A stretch of 64,000 bases of DNA from the NCBI RefSeq assembly GCF_022662575.1, contig NZ_JALBFU010000012.1, forward strand, positions 1 through 64,000, read 5' to 3'. This DNA comes from Luteimonas aquatica (GTDB taxonomy: Bacteria > Pseudomonadota > Gammaproteobacteria > Xanthomonadales > Xanthomonadaceae). Of the stretch, positions 1-8,414 are shown one piece after another. Below the pieces are notes generated by a model. That model was not told the origin of the DNA, ran no database searches, and was given only the letters and a program-made list of their open reading frames with translations. The translations under genes and the position numbers were made by a program. How positions within the stretch are numbered: position 1 is the first letter of the stretch; every line of letters begins with the position of its first letter.

Positions 1-1
1 G

Positions 2-835
2 GGCATGGTGCGCAACAACATCGTGCGCTACATCCACGCCGACCACCTGGGCCGGCCGGAGATCGTGACCGATGGCACAAAAGCGATCGTCTGGAAGGCG
101 ACCAACGGGGCGTTCGACCGGACGGTGGCGGTTGATGCGATTGGCGGGTTGAACGTCGGGTTCCCGGGGCAGTACTACGACCAGGAGAGTGGGCTCTGGT
201 ACAACATCAATCGGTATTACGACTCGAATGCGGGCAAATACTTGCAGGTGGATCCGATTGGATTAAACGGGGGGCTGAATCCTTACATGTATGCCGGAGG
301 AAATCCGGTCAGTTTGGTCGACCCATGGGGGATGTTTGAGGTTATTAGTAGATTTCAAGAAATAGCGGGGGAATCATTTTCTGACAGACTAAAAAGAAGA
401 AGAGAATTTATGGCGTCGGATGCCCATAAGTATGAAGAACGGCTTCGTGGAATGGGCAGGTATATGCAAGAATTAATCGACAAGAAATGTAAAAAAGACA
501 AAGACTATATACAGCCGATTTTCGATAAATGGAAAGTAAAGCTAGACGCGACGGTAGGAAGTGCCCGTCCAGATAGAAGTGATTTGGCCATAAATGTATA
601 TGAAACGCATACAACCACCTTTAAACAAGGCGCACTTGAAAGCGATTTATTTTTTGTGGGCGGCCACGAATTGAGGCACAATTTTGTGGAAAATCAAAAT
701 TTATATTTGTCTGAAAAGGGCGCTTATTTGCGAGCCCTTATCTCAGGACAAGACACAACAAAGTTTCCGGGTGAAATCGATGCGGATGCATGGTCAAATA
801 GATTTTTTAAAACTCGCTGCGGATGCGCAAACTGA
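2..835 (+). CDS. RHS-repeat polymorphic toxin, C-terminal part (gene starts before the window)
   Basis: This is the 3' end of a large RHS/YD-repeat surface toxin; the frame is open to the left edge, so the first in-window ATG at 5 is not the real start. Residues 8-109 (counted from that ATG) are the RHS core: [26 protein letters not shown], then the cleavage-associated close at SLVDPWG. The roughly 165 residues after DPWG are the variable toxin tip. They contain HELRH at 221-225, matching the HExxH zinc-peptidase motif, and a downstream E257 in EIDADAW, like the third ligand of metallopeptidases of the ImmA/IrrE type. The tip is A+T-rich while the core is G+C-rich, the usual sign of tip replacement by transfer. 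RHS identity is near certain; peptidase activity is inferred from the motif. Confidence 0.85.
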   Translation, partial: GMVRNNIVRYIHADHLGRPEIVTDGTKAIVWKATNGAFDRTVAVDAIGGLNVGFPGQYYDQESGLWYNINRYYDSNAGKYLQVDPIGLNGGLNPYMYAGGNPVSLVDPWGMFEVISRFQEIAGESFSDRLKRRREFMASDAHKYEERLRGMGRYMQELIDKKCKKDKDYIQPIFDKWKVKLDATVGSARPDRSDLAINVYETHTTTFKQGALESDLFFVGGHELRHNFVENQNLYLSEKGAYLRALISGQDTTKFPGEIDADAWSNRFFKTRCGCAN

Positions 836-1362
836 TGAAAATACTAATGAAATCCACAACCCTGCTGGTGTGTGTTGCTCTATTGCTATTGGTCGCGTTC
901 ACTGCAACTGCGAGTGATTCGTTGTATCGATATGGCGACCCAGTATTTCCTCAAAAGAATATCTCAATAGATGTGGGGAATAAATTATTTCTTATTGCCG
1001 ATGTTGCAGAAAAAATCGAATTGTGCAAAGAGCACGAAGAATATTTTTGTGCGAAATCAAAAGTGTTTTATTTTTCCGTGCCAAATAATGATGAGGTGGA
1101 GGTGGTTGGAAAATCTTGGGTGTTCGATGGACATCGGTATACAGTAGATTCTGTCGACGAATATAGTATTTGGGGAAACAAGAAAAAATTATCTATGATT
1201 CGCGAAGACAATAAAAAGATTGGAATGATGTATTTATATTCGAGACATTATGGATTAATTGGAGTTGGTCTTGTGGATCCTGAAAAGCGCACATACAAAA
1301 CCTTTCTCTTGGAGGGCGCTTGTGGGTTTGCGGCTTCAAAAGATTGCGCAGAGGTGCCTTAA
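835..1362 (+). CDS. Exported candidate immunity protein of the RHS toxin
   Basis: A 175-residue protein of unknown family. Its start is chosen at 835 because the toxin stop and this ATG share a base (TGATG), implying translational coupling; an alternative in-frame ATG lies at 823. The N-terminus is a clear signal peptide with a hydrophobic stretch ([17 protein letters not shown]), so the product is periplasmic or membrane-associated. The mature part is A+T-rich like the toxin tip and has paired cysteines near CKEHEEYFC and late in the chain. Position, coupling and shared base composition point to an immunity protein against the metallopeptidase-like tip. That role is inferred; no family was recognised. 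Confidence 0.6.
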   Translation: MKILMKSTTLLVCVALLLLVAFTATASDSLYRYGDPVFPQKNISIDVGNKLFLIADVAEKIELCKEHEEYFCAKSKVFYFSVPNNDEVEVVGKSWVFDGHRYTVDSVDEYSIWGNKKKLSMIREDNKKIGMMYLYSRHYGLIGVGLVDPEKRTYKTFLLEGACGFAASKDCAEVP

Positions 1363-1559
1363 GGCGTAACACGGTAAGAAGCAGAATTTTTGATTGCGTC
1401 AAGGGGCTGTTGATGGAAATATTGAAGCAACGAGCTTGTAGCTTGGTAGGCAGTGCTGCTTGTTTGAGACAATATTCCCGATACCTGTCCCCTATACTCC
1501 GCCGCGCCGAGGTCCATGAGTATGATGGCAGGCCCTGTCATCATCGTAAGGCGCTATTC
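1363..1559. other. Intergenic stretch between the toxin pair and folE
   Basis: About 200 bases without a recognisable gene. The left half keeps the A+T-rich character of the toxin island. A TATACT hexamer at 1493-1498 is a plausible -10 element for folE, with a leader of about 55 bases; no good -35 is seen at standard spacing. Confidence 0.4.
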
Positions 1560-2168
1560 ATGGCAAATCCCCCCGACGAACGCAACGGCATCGGCCGCCA
1601 GCAGGCCGAGGAGGCGGTCCGCACGCTGCTGCGCTGGGCCGGGGACGATCCGGCGCGGGAAGGCCTGTTGGATACGCCCAAGCGGGTGGCCGACGCCTAC
1701 GGCGACTGGTTCAGCGGCTACGGGGACGATCCGCGCGAATACCTGGCGCGCACCTTCGAGGAGGTGGCCGGCTACGACGAGATGATCGTGCTGCGCGACA
1801 TCTCCTTCGAGAGCCACTGCGAGCACCACATGGCGCCGATCATCGGGCGGGCGCACGTGGGCTACCTGCCCGACGGCAAGGTGGTGGGGATCAGCAAGCT
1901 GGCGCGGGTGGTGGAGACCTACGCGCGGCGCTTCCAGGTGCAGGAGAAGATGACGGCGCAGATCGCGCAGTGCATCCAGGACGTGCTGCATCCGCTCGGG
2001 GTCGGGGTGGTGGTGGAGGCCTCGCACGAGTGCATGACCACGCGCGGCATCCACAAGCGCGGGGTGAGCATGGTGACCTCGAAGATGCTCGGCTCCTTCC
2101 GCGAGGACGCGCGCACGCGCGCGGAGTTCCTGCGCTTCCTGCGCGGCCGCGAGGCGATGGAGGGCTGA
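1560..2168 (+). CDS. folE: GTP cyclohydrolase I
   Basis: Converts GTP to 7,8-dihydroneopterin triphosphate, the first step of tetrahydrofolate and pterin synthesis, in the cytoplasm. The 202-residue length fits the family. Zinc ligands are visible as C87 and H90 in SHCEHHM and C158 in SHECMTTRG, and the family signature [16 protein letters not shown] follows. The ATG at 1560 is preferred over upstream in-frame ATGs because it gives the normal N-terminus and has an AAGG-type ribosome site before it. It is the first ordinary high-G+C gene after the toxin island and is followed on the same strand by an MFS exporter after 105 bases. Confidence 0.95.
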   Translation: MANPPDERNGIGRQQAEEAVRTLLRWAGDDPAREGLLDTPKRVADAYGDWFSGYGDDPREYLARTFEEVAGYDEMIVLRDISFESHCEHHMAPIIGRAHVGYLPDGKVVGISKLARVVETYARRFQVQEKMTAQIAQCIQDVLHPLGVGVVVEASHECMTTRGIHKRGVSMVTSKMLGSFREDARTRAEFLRFLRGREAMEG

Positions 2169-2273
2169 GCGGGGGCCGCGCCTGGGTTCGGTTTTGGCCG
2201 ACTCGGTCTCGCTCGCTGAGACGGCGCCCGCGCTAGACTACGCGCCGCCTCCCGGGAACCGCCGAGCCCCGCC

Positions 2274-3545
2274 GTGACCGCCACACCGCCAGCGTCGGGC
2301 GCGCGCCGCGCCGCCCTCGTCTTCATCTTCGTCACCGTCCTGATCGACATCCTGGCCTTCGGGCTGATCATTCCGGTGCTGCCGCGCCTGGTGAAGCAGT
2401 TCGCCCACGGCGACATCATCAGCGCGCTGCACTGGACCGGGGTGTTCGGGCTGATGTTCTCGCTGATCCAGTTCCTGAGCGCGCCGATCCAGGGCGCGCT
2501 GTCGGACCGCTTCGGGCGCCGCCCGGTGATCCTGCTGTCCTGCCTGGGGCTGGGCATCGATTTCATCTTCATGGCGCTGGCCAATTCGATGCCGTGGCTG
2601 TTCGTGGGCCGGGTGATCTCGGCCGTGACCTCGGCCAGCTTCACCACCGCCAACGCCTACATCGCCGACGTCACGCCGCCGGACAAGCGCGCGCAGGCGT
2701 TCGGGATGATCGGCGCGGCCTTCGGCCTGGGCTTCATCGTCGGCCCGGTGATGGGCGGCTGGCTGGGGCATTTCGACCTGCGCTGGCCGTTCTGGGGCGC
2801 GGCGTTGCTGGCGCTGTGCAATTTCGTCTACGGCTGGTTCGTGCTGCCGGAGTCGCTGAAGCCCGAACACCGCTCGCCGAGCTTCGACTGGAAGCACGCC
2901 AACCCGTTCGGCTCGCTGCAGCTGCTGCGCGGCTACCCGCAGATCTGGGGGCTGGTGGCGGTGGTGTTCCTGATCAACATGGCGCACTACGTGTATCCGA
3001 GCGTGTTCGTGCTGTTCGCCGACTACCGCTTCAACTGGGGGCCGGAGAAGGTTGGCAGCGTGATGGCGTTCGTGGGCATCTGCGGGGTGGTCGTGCAGGC
3101 GGTGCTGGTGAAGCACGCGGTCGCCAGCTGGGGCGAGCGGCGCGCCTTGCTGGTGGGGCTGTCGGCGGGGGTGATCGGATTCACGATCTACGGCTGGGCG
3201 CCAACCGGCCTGCTGTTCCTGATCGGCGTGCCGATCATGGCGTTCTGGGGCTTCGCGATGCCGGCCACGCAGGCGCTGGTGACGCGGCAGGTGGCGGCGA
3301 ACGTGCAGGGCCGCGTCCAGGGTGCGCTGGCCAGCCTGGCGAGCCTGGCCGGCATTTTGGCGCCGGTGTTCTACACCAACGTCTTCGCCTGGTTCATCGA
3401 ACCGACGACGCCGGTGCATCTGCCGGGGGCACCGTTCTGGGCGGCGGCGCTGATGATGGTGGCCGCGATCGGGGTCGCATGGCGCTTCGCGCGCGCGCGC
3501 GGGACGGCGGCGCCGTCCGTCGATCCGGACCCGGATCCCGCCTGA
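2274..3545 (+). CDS. TetA-like MFS transporter
   Basis: A 423-residue inner-membrane transporter of the major facilitator superfamily, closest in character to the TCR/Tet branch (tetracycline and drug:H+ antiporters). About twelve hydrophobic segments can be counted. Motif A is GALSDRFGRRPV after the second helix, and AFGLGFIVGPVMGG resembles the motif C of antiporters. The start is GTG at 2274. The substrate cannot be told: many chromosomal TetA-like proteins of this group are not tetracycline pumps. Confidence 0.88.
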   Translation: MTATPPASGARRAALVFIFVTVLIDILAFGLIIPVLPRLVKQFAHGDIISALHWTGVFGLMFSLIQFLSAPIQGALSDRFGRRPVILLSCLGLGIDFIFMALANSMPWLFVGRVISAVTSASFTTANAYIADVTPPDKRAQAFGMIGAAFGLGFIVGPVMGGWLGHFDLRWPFWGAALLALCNFVYGWFVLPESLKPEHRSPSFDWKHANPFGSLQLLRGYPQIWGLVAVVFLINMAHYVYPSVFVLFADYRFNWGPEKVGSVMAFVGICGVVVQAVLVKHAVASWGERRALLVGLSAGVIGFTIYGWAPTGLLFLIGVPIMAFWGFAMPATQALVTRQVAANVQGRVQGALASLASLAGILAPVFYTNVFAWFIEPTTPVHLPGAPFWAAALMMVAAIGVAWRFARARGTAAPSVDPDPDPA

Positions 3546-3641
3546 GCGCCCCGGAACGGATCCATCCGGGCAAGGCGTCGCGCGCAAAGCCGGCCGATCG
3601 GGTGCAGAATCCCGGCATCGCCGCTTCGAAGAGGAATCGTG

Positions 3642-3872
3642 ATGCGCCATGCCTTCGCTCTGTTGATCGCGCTCGCCGCCGCCGGATGCGGCACGGTGCA
3701 GTACGAGGACACCAACGCGGCGGTCGACGCCAATCCCCTGTGCACCAGCCAGCCGGACCGGCCCGGCGAACCGGTCTCGCGCAATTGCGAGCGCCGGGCC
3801 ACGGGCACCTGGAAGAGCGGGAGCGAGGAGAGCAAGCCGCTGGACTTGAGCGGCACGAAGAAAGACGACTGA
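3642..3872 (+). CDS. Small lipoprotein
   Basis: A 76-residue predicted lipoprotein. The ATG at 3642 follows a GAGGA ribosome site at 3631-3635; a GTG three bases earlier is also in frame. The signal peptide MRHAFALLIALAAAGC has a clear lipobox (LAAAGC). The mature part is short, polar and charged (KSGSEESKPLDLSGTKKDD) with two further cysteines. No family is recognised. It stands alone between the MFS exporter and a terminator shared with the convergent gene. Confidence 0.75.
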   Translation: MRHAFALLIALAAAGCGTVQYEDTNAAVDANPLCTSQPDRPGEPVSRNCERRATGTWKSGSEESKPLDLSGTKKDD

Positions 3873-3894
3873 CGCCGCCCGCGCGGCAGGCCGC

Positions 3895-3930
3895 AAAAGA
3901 AAAACCCATCTCCCCGGAGAGGGAGATGGG
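3895..3930 (-). terminator. Rho-independent terminator of the proline-rich lipoprotein gene
   Basis: A perfect 10-bp stem (CCCATCTCCC at 3905-3914 with GGGAGATGGG at 3921-3930) around a 6-base loop, followed on the minus strand by TTTTTCTTTT (3904 to 3895). The U-tract direction makes it a terminator for the leftward gene ending at 3963; the hairpin may also slow transcription from the right-going lipoprotein gene. Confidence 0.85.
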
Positions 3931-3962
3931 CCAAGAGCCGAAACCCTGGAGAGAGGTTTGGA

Positions 3963-4274
3963 TCAGGTCTTCGGCGGTGCCGTCGAATCGGCCGGTGCGT
4001 TCGGATCGCTCGCCGGCGGGGTGGTGCCGTCGGCCGGCGGCGGCGTGGTGGAGTCCGCGGGCGGCATGGTGGAATCGGCAGGCGGTGTCGTGGAGTCCGC
4101 CGGCGGCGTGCCGGTGTCGGCAGGCGGCGCGGTATCGGTGGCGGGCGCGGACGAGTCGGCCGGCGGCGGAGAATCCGGCGACGGCGTCTCGCTGGGCTTG
4201 GGCGAACAGGCCGACAGGGTCAGTGCCGAGATCAGCGTGCCCGCGGCGGCCAGCGGCAACAGGATGCCTTTCAT
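3963..4274 (-). CDS. Proline-rich repeat lipoprotein
   Basis: A 103-residue lipoprotein: signal peptide to about residue 22 with lipobox ALTLSAC, then an entirely low-complexity tail of Pro, Ala, Asp, Ser and Thr. The tail is built from near-perfect heptads of the type PPADSTT, four to five in a row, then degenerate copies. No globular domain is present, so it may be a surface or periplasmic spacer. It ends before a strong terminator. Similar proline-rich small lipoproteins are common in this bacterial order, without known function. Confidence 0.7.
   Translation of the reverse strand: MKGILLPLAAAGTLISALTLSACSPKPSETPSPDSPPPADSSAPATDTAPPADTGTPPADSTTPPADSTMPPADSTTPPPADGTTPPASDPNAPADSTAPPKT
4037..4150 (-). 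repeat. 21-bp coding tandem repeat (PADSTTP heptads)
   Basis: Inside the preceding lipoprotein gene the 21-base unit GARTCSGCSGGCGGYRTSGTG (plus-strand sense) recurs about five times with mostly third-position changes. It encodes the PADSTTP heptads and could change copy number by slippage. Confidence 0.6.
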
Positions 4275-4345
4275 GTGCGTTGTCTCCTCGTCGTGCGTAA
4301 TTGCGACGCCACGATTCTCGCGGGATGCATGTAGCAGAAGCGTTA

Positions 4346-4363
4346 GTTTTCACGTACGAAAAC
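4346..4363. promoter_or_regulatory. Inverted repeat before the proline-rich lipoprotein gene
   Basis: GTTTTC-N6-GAAAAC, 72 bases before the start codon at 4274, overlaps a second small repeat CACGT-N6-ACGTG (4351-4366). It lies in an otherwise empty 167-base gap. It could be an operator, but no regulator can be named. Confidence 0.3.
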
Positions 4364-4441
4364 GTGTGCTGCGCCGATCCGCGTCGCAATCGCGACGTTC
4401 GTGCGTCTCGTCGTACGCGAACGTTCAGGCTTGCGGCATTC

Positions 4442-4876
4442 TCACTGCGTGTCCGGCAGCGATTCGGCGGACATCGGAATCACGGCCCAGAACGGCACGT
4501 TGGCCTCGGCCCAGCCGGCGGCGACGTTGTTGAGGATATCGAGCAGGATGGCGAAGGCCTCGGGATCGGCGCCGCGCCAGGCGGCGATGTGGTCGAGCAG
4601 CAGCACGTAGCCGCTGGCGGGCCACCACGACAGGTCGCCCAGGCAATCCTCGAGCGCATCCCAGTTGGCGCCGAACCAGTCGGGAAAGCGCAGCGCCTGC
4701 GCGAAGCGGTCGAGGATCTCGTCCTTGTCCGAGCAGCCGGCGCAGTCGATGGCGGCCACGGCGAAGTCCAGCGCCAGCGCGGCTTCCTCCAGCGTCTCGC
4801 GGTCGCGCACGTCGACGAAGTAGGCGCCGCTCTGCGCCGGATCCGAGAGCAGGGCGCCGAGCTCGAGCGCGCTCAC
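4442..4876 (-). CDS. Barstar-family ribonuclease inhibitor
   Basis: Predicted cytoplasmic inhibitor of the RNase encoded just upstream. The barstar core is recognisable at residues 64-82 (FPDWFGANWDALEDCLGDL) followed by a buried strand VLLLDH; this is the helix and strand region that covers the barnase active site. At 144 residues it is longer than the 90-residue barstar, with an N-terminal extension. The GTG start at 4876 overlaps the RNase stop by four bases (GTGA), so both should be made at a fixed ratio, as expected of a toxin and its antidote. Confidence 0.9.
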   Translation of the reverse strand: MSALELGALLSDPAQSGAYFVDVRDRETLEEAALALDFAVAAIDCAGCSDKDEILDRFAQALRFPDWFGANWDALEDCLGDLSWWPASGYVLLLDHIAAWRGADPEAFAILLDILNNVAAGWAEANVPFWAVIPMSAESLPDTQ

Positions 4877-5304
4877 GGCGTCGTCTCCGCATCGAAGCGG
4901 CGGAAGCTGCGGTAATGATCGTCGCTGTAGAAGAATTCGCGGGGCGGGTCGCCGCCGGCGACGATGCGCCGCGCGCCGCGGTCGCGCGATCCGGGCGTGC
5001 GCACGGTGTACTCGCGGTAATAGCCGCGCGGCTGCGCGGGCAGGCGGCCTTCCCGGTTCTGGAAGGTGCTGCCGTCCTGGCGATGCGGGAACGGGCCGCC
5101 GCGCTCGATCAGCCGCAGCGTGTCGCGTGCTTCCTCCGGCAGCCAGGCCGGGGCCTGCACCTCTGCGTCGGCGGGCAGGGTCCGTTGCTGCGCGGAATCG
5201 TCGGCGCCCGTGCCGGATGCCGGCAACGCCGATTCGGGCGCGCGCTGCGACCAGGCCCAGAGCGCGATCAGCGCGACCACCGCGATCAGCCAGTATCGAC
5301 GCAT
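4873..5304 (-). CDS. Barnase-like guanyl-specific ribonuclease, exported or membrane-anchored
   Basis: Extracytoplasmic RNase of the N1/T1/barnase family. The catalytic features of barnase are present: E98 in YYREYT, the arginine pair in GARRIV (112-113) and H130 in SDDHYRSF. The first 19 residues (MRRYWLIAVVALIALWAWS) are a signal or anchor segment, followed by an Ala/Ser/Gln-rich linker to about residue 50. A GGGGA ribosome site precedes the ATG. The barstar gene follows with a four-base overlap, and an I78 inhibitor gene precedes it by 43 bases on the same strand. Role inferred: secreted nuclease used in nutrition or competition, with self-protection inside the cell. Confidence 0.92.
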   Translation of the reverse strand: MRRYWLIAVVALIALWAWSQRAPESALPASGTGADDSAQQRTLPADAEVQAPAWLPEEARDTLRLIERGGPFPHRQDGSTFQNREGRLPAQPRGYYREYTVRTPGSRDRGARRIVAGGDPPREFFYSDDHYRSFRRFDAETTP

Positions 5305-5347
5305 CGTTATTCCCCGCTGGCCGTGTCGCGTGCGCGCAGGCGCCGGA

Positions 5348-5695
5348 TCAGCCGCAGCCGATCCTGGCGATCCTGCCTTGCGCGTCGAGCTCGATGTTCA
5401 GGCGGTCGCTGCGGAAATCCATGGTCACCGCGTCGCCGGGCTTGATCACGCGCACGTTCTTGGCGCCGGTGGCGCCGCGCACGGCATCGAGGTTGGCGTC
5501 GCTGGCGGCCTGGCCGACATAGGACTGCGCGGCGGCGGCGTTGCAGTCGGCGGGCATGGGGTCGACGGGGGTTTCGGGGGTCGATCCCGCTGCGGGCGGA
5601 GTCGAGGCCGCGGCGTCCTGCGCGCCGGCGGGATCGTGCGCGCAGGCGGACAGCGACAAGACCACGGAGAGGACGAGCAACGCGCGCATGGGCAT
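5348..5695 (-). CDS. Peptidase inhibitor I78 family lipoprotein
   Basis: A 115-residue lipoprotein (lipobox LSLSAC) with a short Ala/Pro linker and a C-terminal I78-type inhibitor domain from about residue 50: the cysteine in DCNAAAAQSYVG, the central RGATGAKNVRVIKPGD, and the closing strand DRLNIELDAQGRIARIGCG. The family inhibits serine peptidases. ATG at 5695 has a GAGGA site nearby; a second ATG at 5689 is possible. It heads a same-strand run with the RNase and barstar genes, so three secreted or counter-toxin proteins are probably co-transcribed. Confidence 0.85.
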   Translation of the reverse strand: MPMRALLVLSVVLSLSACAHDPAGAQDAAASTPPAAGSTPETPVDPMPADCNAAAAQSYVGQAASDANLDAVRGATGAKNVRVIKPGDAVTMDFRSDRLNIELDAQGRIARIGCG

Positions 5696-5777
5696 GGGGA
5701 TGTCCTCGAAACAGGGAAGCGACAGCGTGCCGCGCCCCGCGTGTCAAAAGCGTTAAAGCGCGACCCCGGAACGCGCC

Positions 5778-6653
5778 TCAACCCACCGCCGCGCGCTTGG
5801 CCGCCGGCAGCGCGGCGCGGATCATGGCGTTGTAGCCGGTGGCGAGCGTGCCGAAGCCGCTTTCGGTGGGATGGATCTCGTCGTACCAGAAGCCGGGGTC
5901 GTCGGCGTCGGCCACGCCGCTGAAGTCGGCGTAGGAGAACAGCCCCGGGAACTCGCGCTTGGCCGGCGCCAGCACGCGGTCGCGGAAACCGCGCACCAGC
6001 AGCAGCCCGGCGAAGCGCCGGGCTTCGGCCTTGCTGCCGAGCACCGCCTTCATCGGCGGCCACAGCCAGGGACCGACGTTGCCGATCAGCGGCGCGGCCA
6101 GGCCCAGGTTCTTGATGCTGGTGCGGCCCGGCTCGCCGATGCGCTGCAGGCGCGCGTAGCCGTGGCCGACCACGCGGAAGGCGCCGCCGACCGTGCGCAT
6201 CGCCGAGAGCAGGATGCGGTAGCGCTCGAGGATGTCCTCGAACGTGCCGGCCGCGAGCAGGCGCGCGAAGGCGTCCTCGGCGGACATGCGCCCTGCCTCG
6301 GCGAACAGCCTGGCCAGCGGCGCGATGCCGTCGTTGCCGCCGATGCTCAGGCACAGCAGGTCGAACTCGCGCGATTTCAGGCGCTCGGCGTAGTTGCGGC
6401 ATTGCGCCGGCGTGCACATCCTGGCGGCCGTCAGGCCCGGTCCGCCCAGGCGCAGCGAGAGGCCGTCGATGCGCGCGAAGCTGTTCCAGTACAGGTTCTT
6501 GTACAGCGGCGTGCTGAACCAGGAATCGCCCCAGTAGGCGATCGCCGGACGGGTGCGCAGGTAGTCGCGCCAGACGCGGCGGTTGCGGCTGCTCGGCGTG
6601 CCGGAGGCGGCGCGGACCTGGTCCCAGTTGTCGTAGATGCGCTTGAGCTGCAT
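5778..6653 (-). CDS. SGNH/GDSL-type hydrolase
   Basis: A 291-residue predicted esterase or acylhydrolase. The SGNH blocks can be read: block I GDSWF with nucleophile S44, block III GGND at 105-108, and block V DEIH with D258 and H261. The block II glycine is less clear. There is no signal peptide, so it is probably cytoplasmic or leaves the cell by another route. A GGGAGG ribosome site precedes the ATG. The substrate is unknown. It stands alone between the I78 gene and an MFS gene. Confidence 0.8.
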   Translation of the reverse strand: MQLKRIYDNWDQVRAASGTPSSRNRRVWRDYLRTRPAIAYWGDSWFSTPLYKNLYWNSFARIDGLSLRLGGPGLTAARMCTPAQCRNYAERLKSREFDLLCLSIGGNDGIAPLARLFAEAGRMSAEDAFARLLAAGTFEDILERYRILLSAMRTVGGAFRVVGHGYARLQRIGEPGRTSIKNLGLAAPLIGNVGPWLWPPMKAVLGSKAEARRFAGLLLVRGFRDRVLAPAKREFPGLFSYADFSGVADADDPGFWYDEIHPTESGFGTLATGYNAMIRAALPAAKRAAVG

Positions 6654-6766
6654 GGCGGCCTCCCGCTGCGGGAACGACGGTGCGTCCGGGCCGTGACTAT
6701 GTCACGCCGGCGGCGCAGGGAACGAGACCGGATGGCGGGTTCGGCCGCGTCCCAGCCGGCCGCGCC

Positions 6767-8236
6767 TCAGTCGCGGCGCTCCTCGTCCAGCACCAGGGAC
6801 AGCGGCGCGGCCACCGTTTCCAGCGAGCGGCGCTCGGCCGCCACGCCCCAGAACGCCTGCACCAGTCCCGCGCCGACCATCAGCGCGGCGCCGATCAGGT
6901 AGCCGATGAAGACGTTGTCGCGGCTGGCGGTCTCGATGAGCTCGCCGAACAGCAGCGGGCCGCTGATGCCGCCGAGCGCGGTGCCGAAGGCGAAGAACAC
7001 CGCGATCGCCAGGGCGCGGATTTCCAGCGGGAAGGTTTCGGCGACGGTGAGATAGGCGGAGCTGGCGGCGGCGGAGGCGAAGAAGAAGATCACCATCCAG
7101 GCGATGGTCTGCTGGGTGGCGTCGAGCACGTTCTGCTGGAACAGGTAGCCCGAGACGGTGAGCAGCACGCCGGCCATGATGTAGGTGAAGGAGATCATGA
7201 TGCGGCGGCCGAGGCGGTCGAACAGGGGACCGAGCAGCAGGGGGCCGCAGAAGTTGCCGAGCGCGAAGGGCAGGATGTACCAGGGCACCTTGTCAGAAGG
7301 CACGCGATAGAAGTCGGTCAGCACCAAGGCGTAGCTGAAGAAGATCGCGTTGTAGAAAAACGCCTGCGAGGTCAGCAGCGCCATGCCCACCAGCGAGCGG
7401 CGGCGGTGGCGCTGCAGCAGCACCTGGATGACCTCGAGCAGGGAGGTGTGGCGGCGACTGCGCAGGCGAAGGTGCATCTCGGGCGGTACCGGTGCCAGCC
7501 GATGGCCCGCGCGTTCGAAGCGCCGCTCGATGTTCTCCACAATGTCGCGCGCCTGATCGCGGTGGCCATGGATGATCAGCCATCGCGGGCTCTCGGGAAT
7601 CCACCAGCGCATCAACAGAATCACCAGGCCGAGCACGGCTCCGATGCCGAAGCACAAGCGCCAGCCCAGCTCGCCGCCCACGATGTCCGGATTGAGCATG
7701 TAGATGGCGCCCACCGCGCCAATGGCGGCGCCGACCCAGAACGTGCCGTTGATGGCCAGATCGACCCAGCCGCGGTAGCGCGGCGGGGTGAATTCCTGGA
7801 CGGTGGAATTGATCGCCGAATATTCGCCGCCGATGCCCGCGCCGGTGAAGAAGCGAAACAGCAGGAAACTCCACAGGTTCCACGAGAACGCGGTGGCGGC
7901 GGTGGCAACGATGTAGACGGCAAGCGTGATGAAGAACAGCTTGCGTCGCCCGATGCGATCGGCCAGCCAGCCGAAGAACAGCGCGCCCAGCACCGCGCCG
8001 GCGATGTAGACGGCGCCTGCCAGAGTGATGTCCGAGCTGCTCAGGCGCAGCACCGGGCTTTCCTTCAGCGCGCCGGCCACGGCACCGGCGAGCGTCACTT
8101 CCAGCCCGTCGAGCAGCCAGGTGATGCCGAGCGCGAGGACCAGCAGGGTATGGAAGCGCCCCCAGGGCAGACGGTCGAGGCGGGCCGTGAGATCGGTGTC
8201 GAAGACCTGCGGCTCGACGTTGGCGGTGGCGGTCAT
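6767..8236 (-). CDS. MFS transporter, sugar/metabolite:H+ symporter type
   Basis: A 489-residue inner-membrane permease. The start at 8236 (MTATANVEP) is preferred to in-frame ATGs up to 8314, which would add an unlikely basic tail. Signature GWLADRIGRRKLF after helix 2, the RFFTGAGIGGEYSAINS segment, and PESPRWLIIHGH before the central loop match the sugar-porter/metabolite:H+ symporter branch. The IGGEY stretch is typical of permeases for carboxylates or aromatic acids. The ligand cannot be told. It is divergent from the M61 peptidase gene. Confidence 0.85.
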   Translation of the reverse strand: MTATANVEPQVFDTDLTARLDRLPWGRFHTLLVLALGITWLLDGLEVTLAGAVAGALKESPVLRLSSSDITLAGAVYIAGAVLGALFFGWLADRIGRRKLFFITLAVYIVATAATAFSWNLWSFLLFRFFTGAGIGGEYSAINSTVQEFTPPRYRGWVDLAINGTFWVGAAIGAVGAIYMLNPDIVGGELGWRLCFGIGAVLGLVILLMRWWIPESPRWLIIHGHRDQARDIVENIERRFERAGHRLAPVPPEMHLRLRSRRHTSLLEVIQVLLQRHRRRSLVGMALLTSQAFFYNAIFFSYALVLTDFYRVPSDKVPWYILPFALGNFCGPLLLGPLFDRLGRRIMISFTYIMAGVLLTVSGYLFQQNVLDATQQTIAWMVIFFFASAAASSAYLTVAETFPLEIRALAIAVFFAFGTALGGISGPLLFGELIETASRDNVFIGYLIGAALMVGAGLVQAFWGVAAERRSLETVAAPLSLVLDEERRD

Positions 8237-8414
8237 GAAGCGCGGCGTACCCGGAGCGTGCGGAAGGGGCAGGGTAGCGTGCCGGCCCCGGCGGGGCATG
8301 CTGCCCGGCAACATCGGGCGCCGCGCGGGGCGCCGGGCATGCCCAATGGCAGGGGGGCAGGCGATGGCGCTTGGCTACGATACGGGGTTCGTCGTCTTAC
8401 GCAGGAGATCCGCG

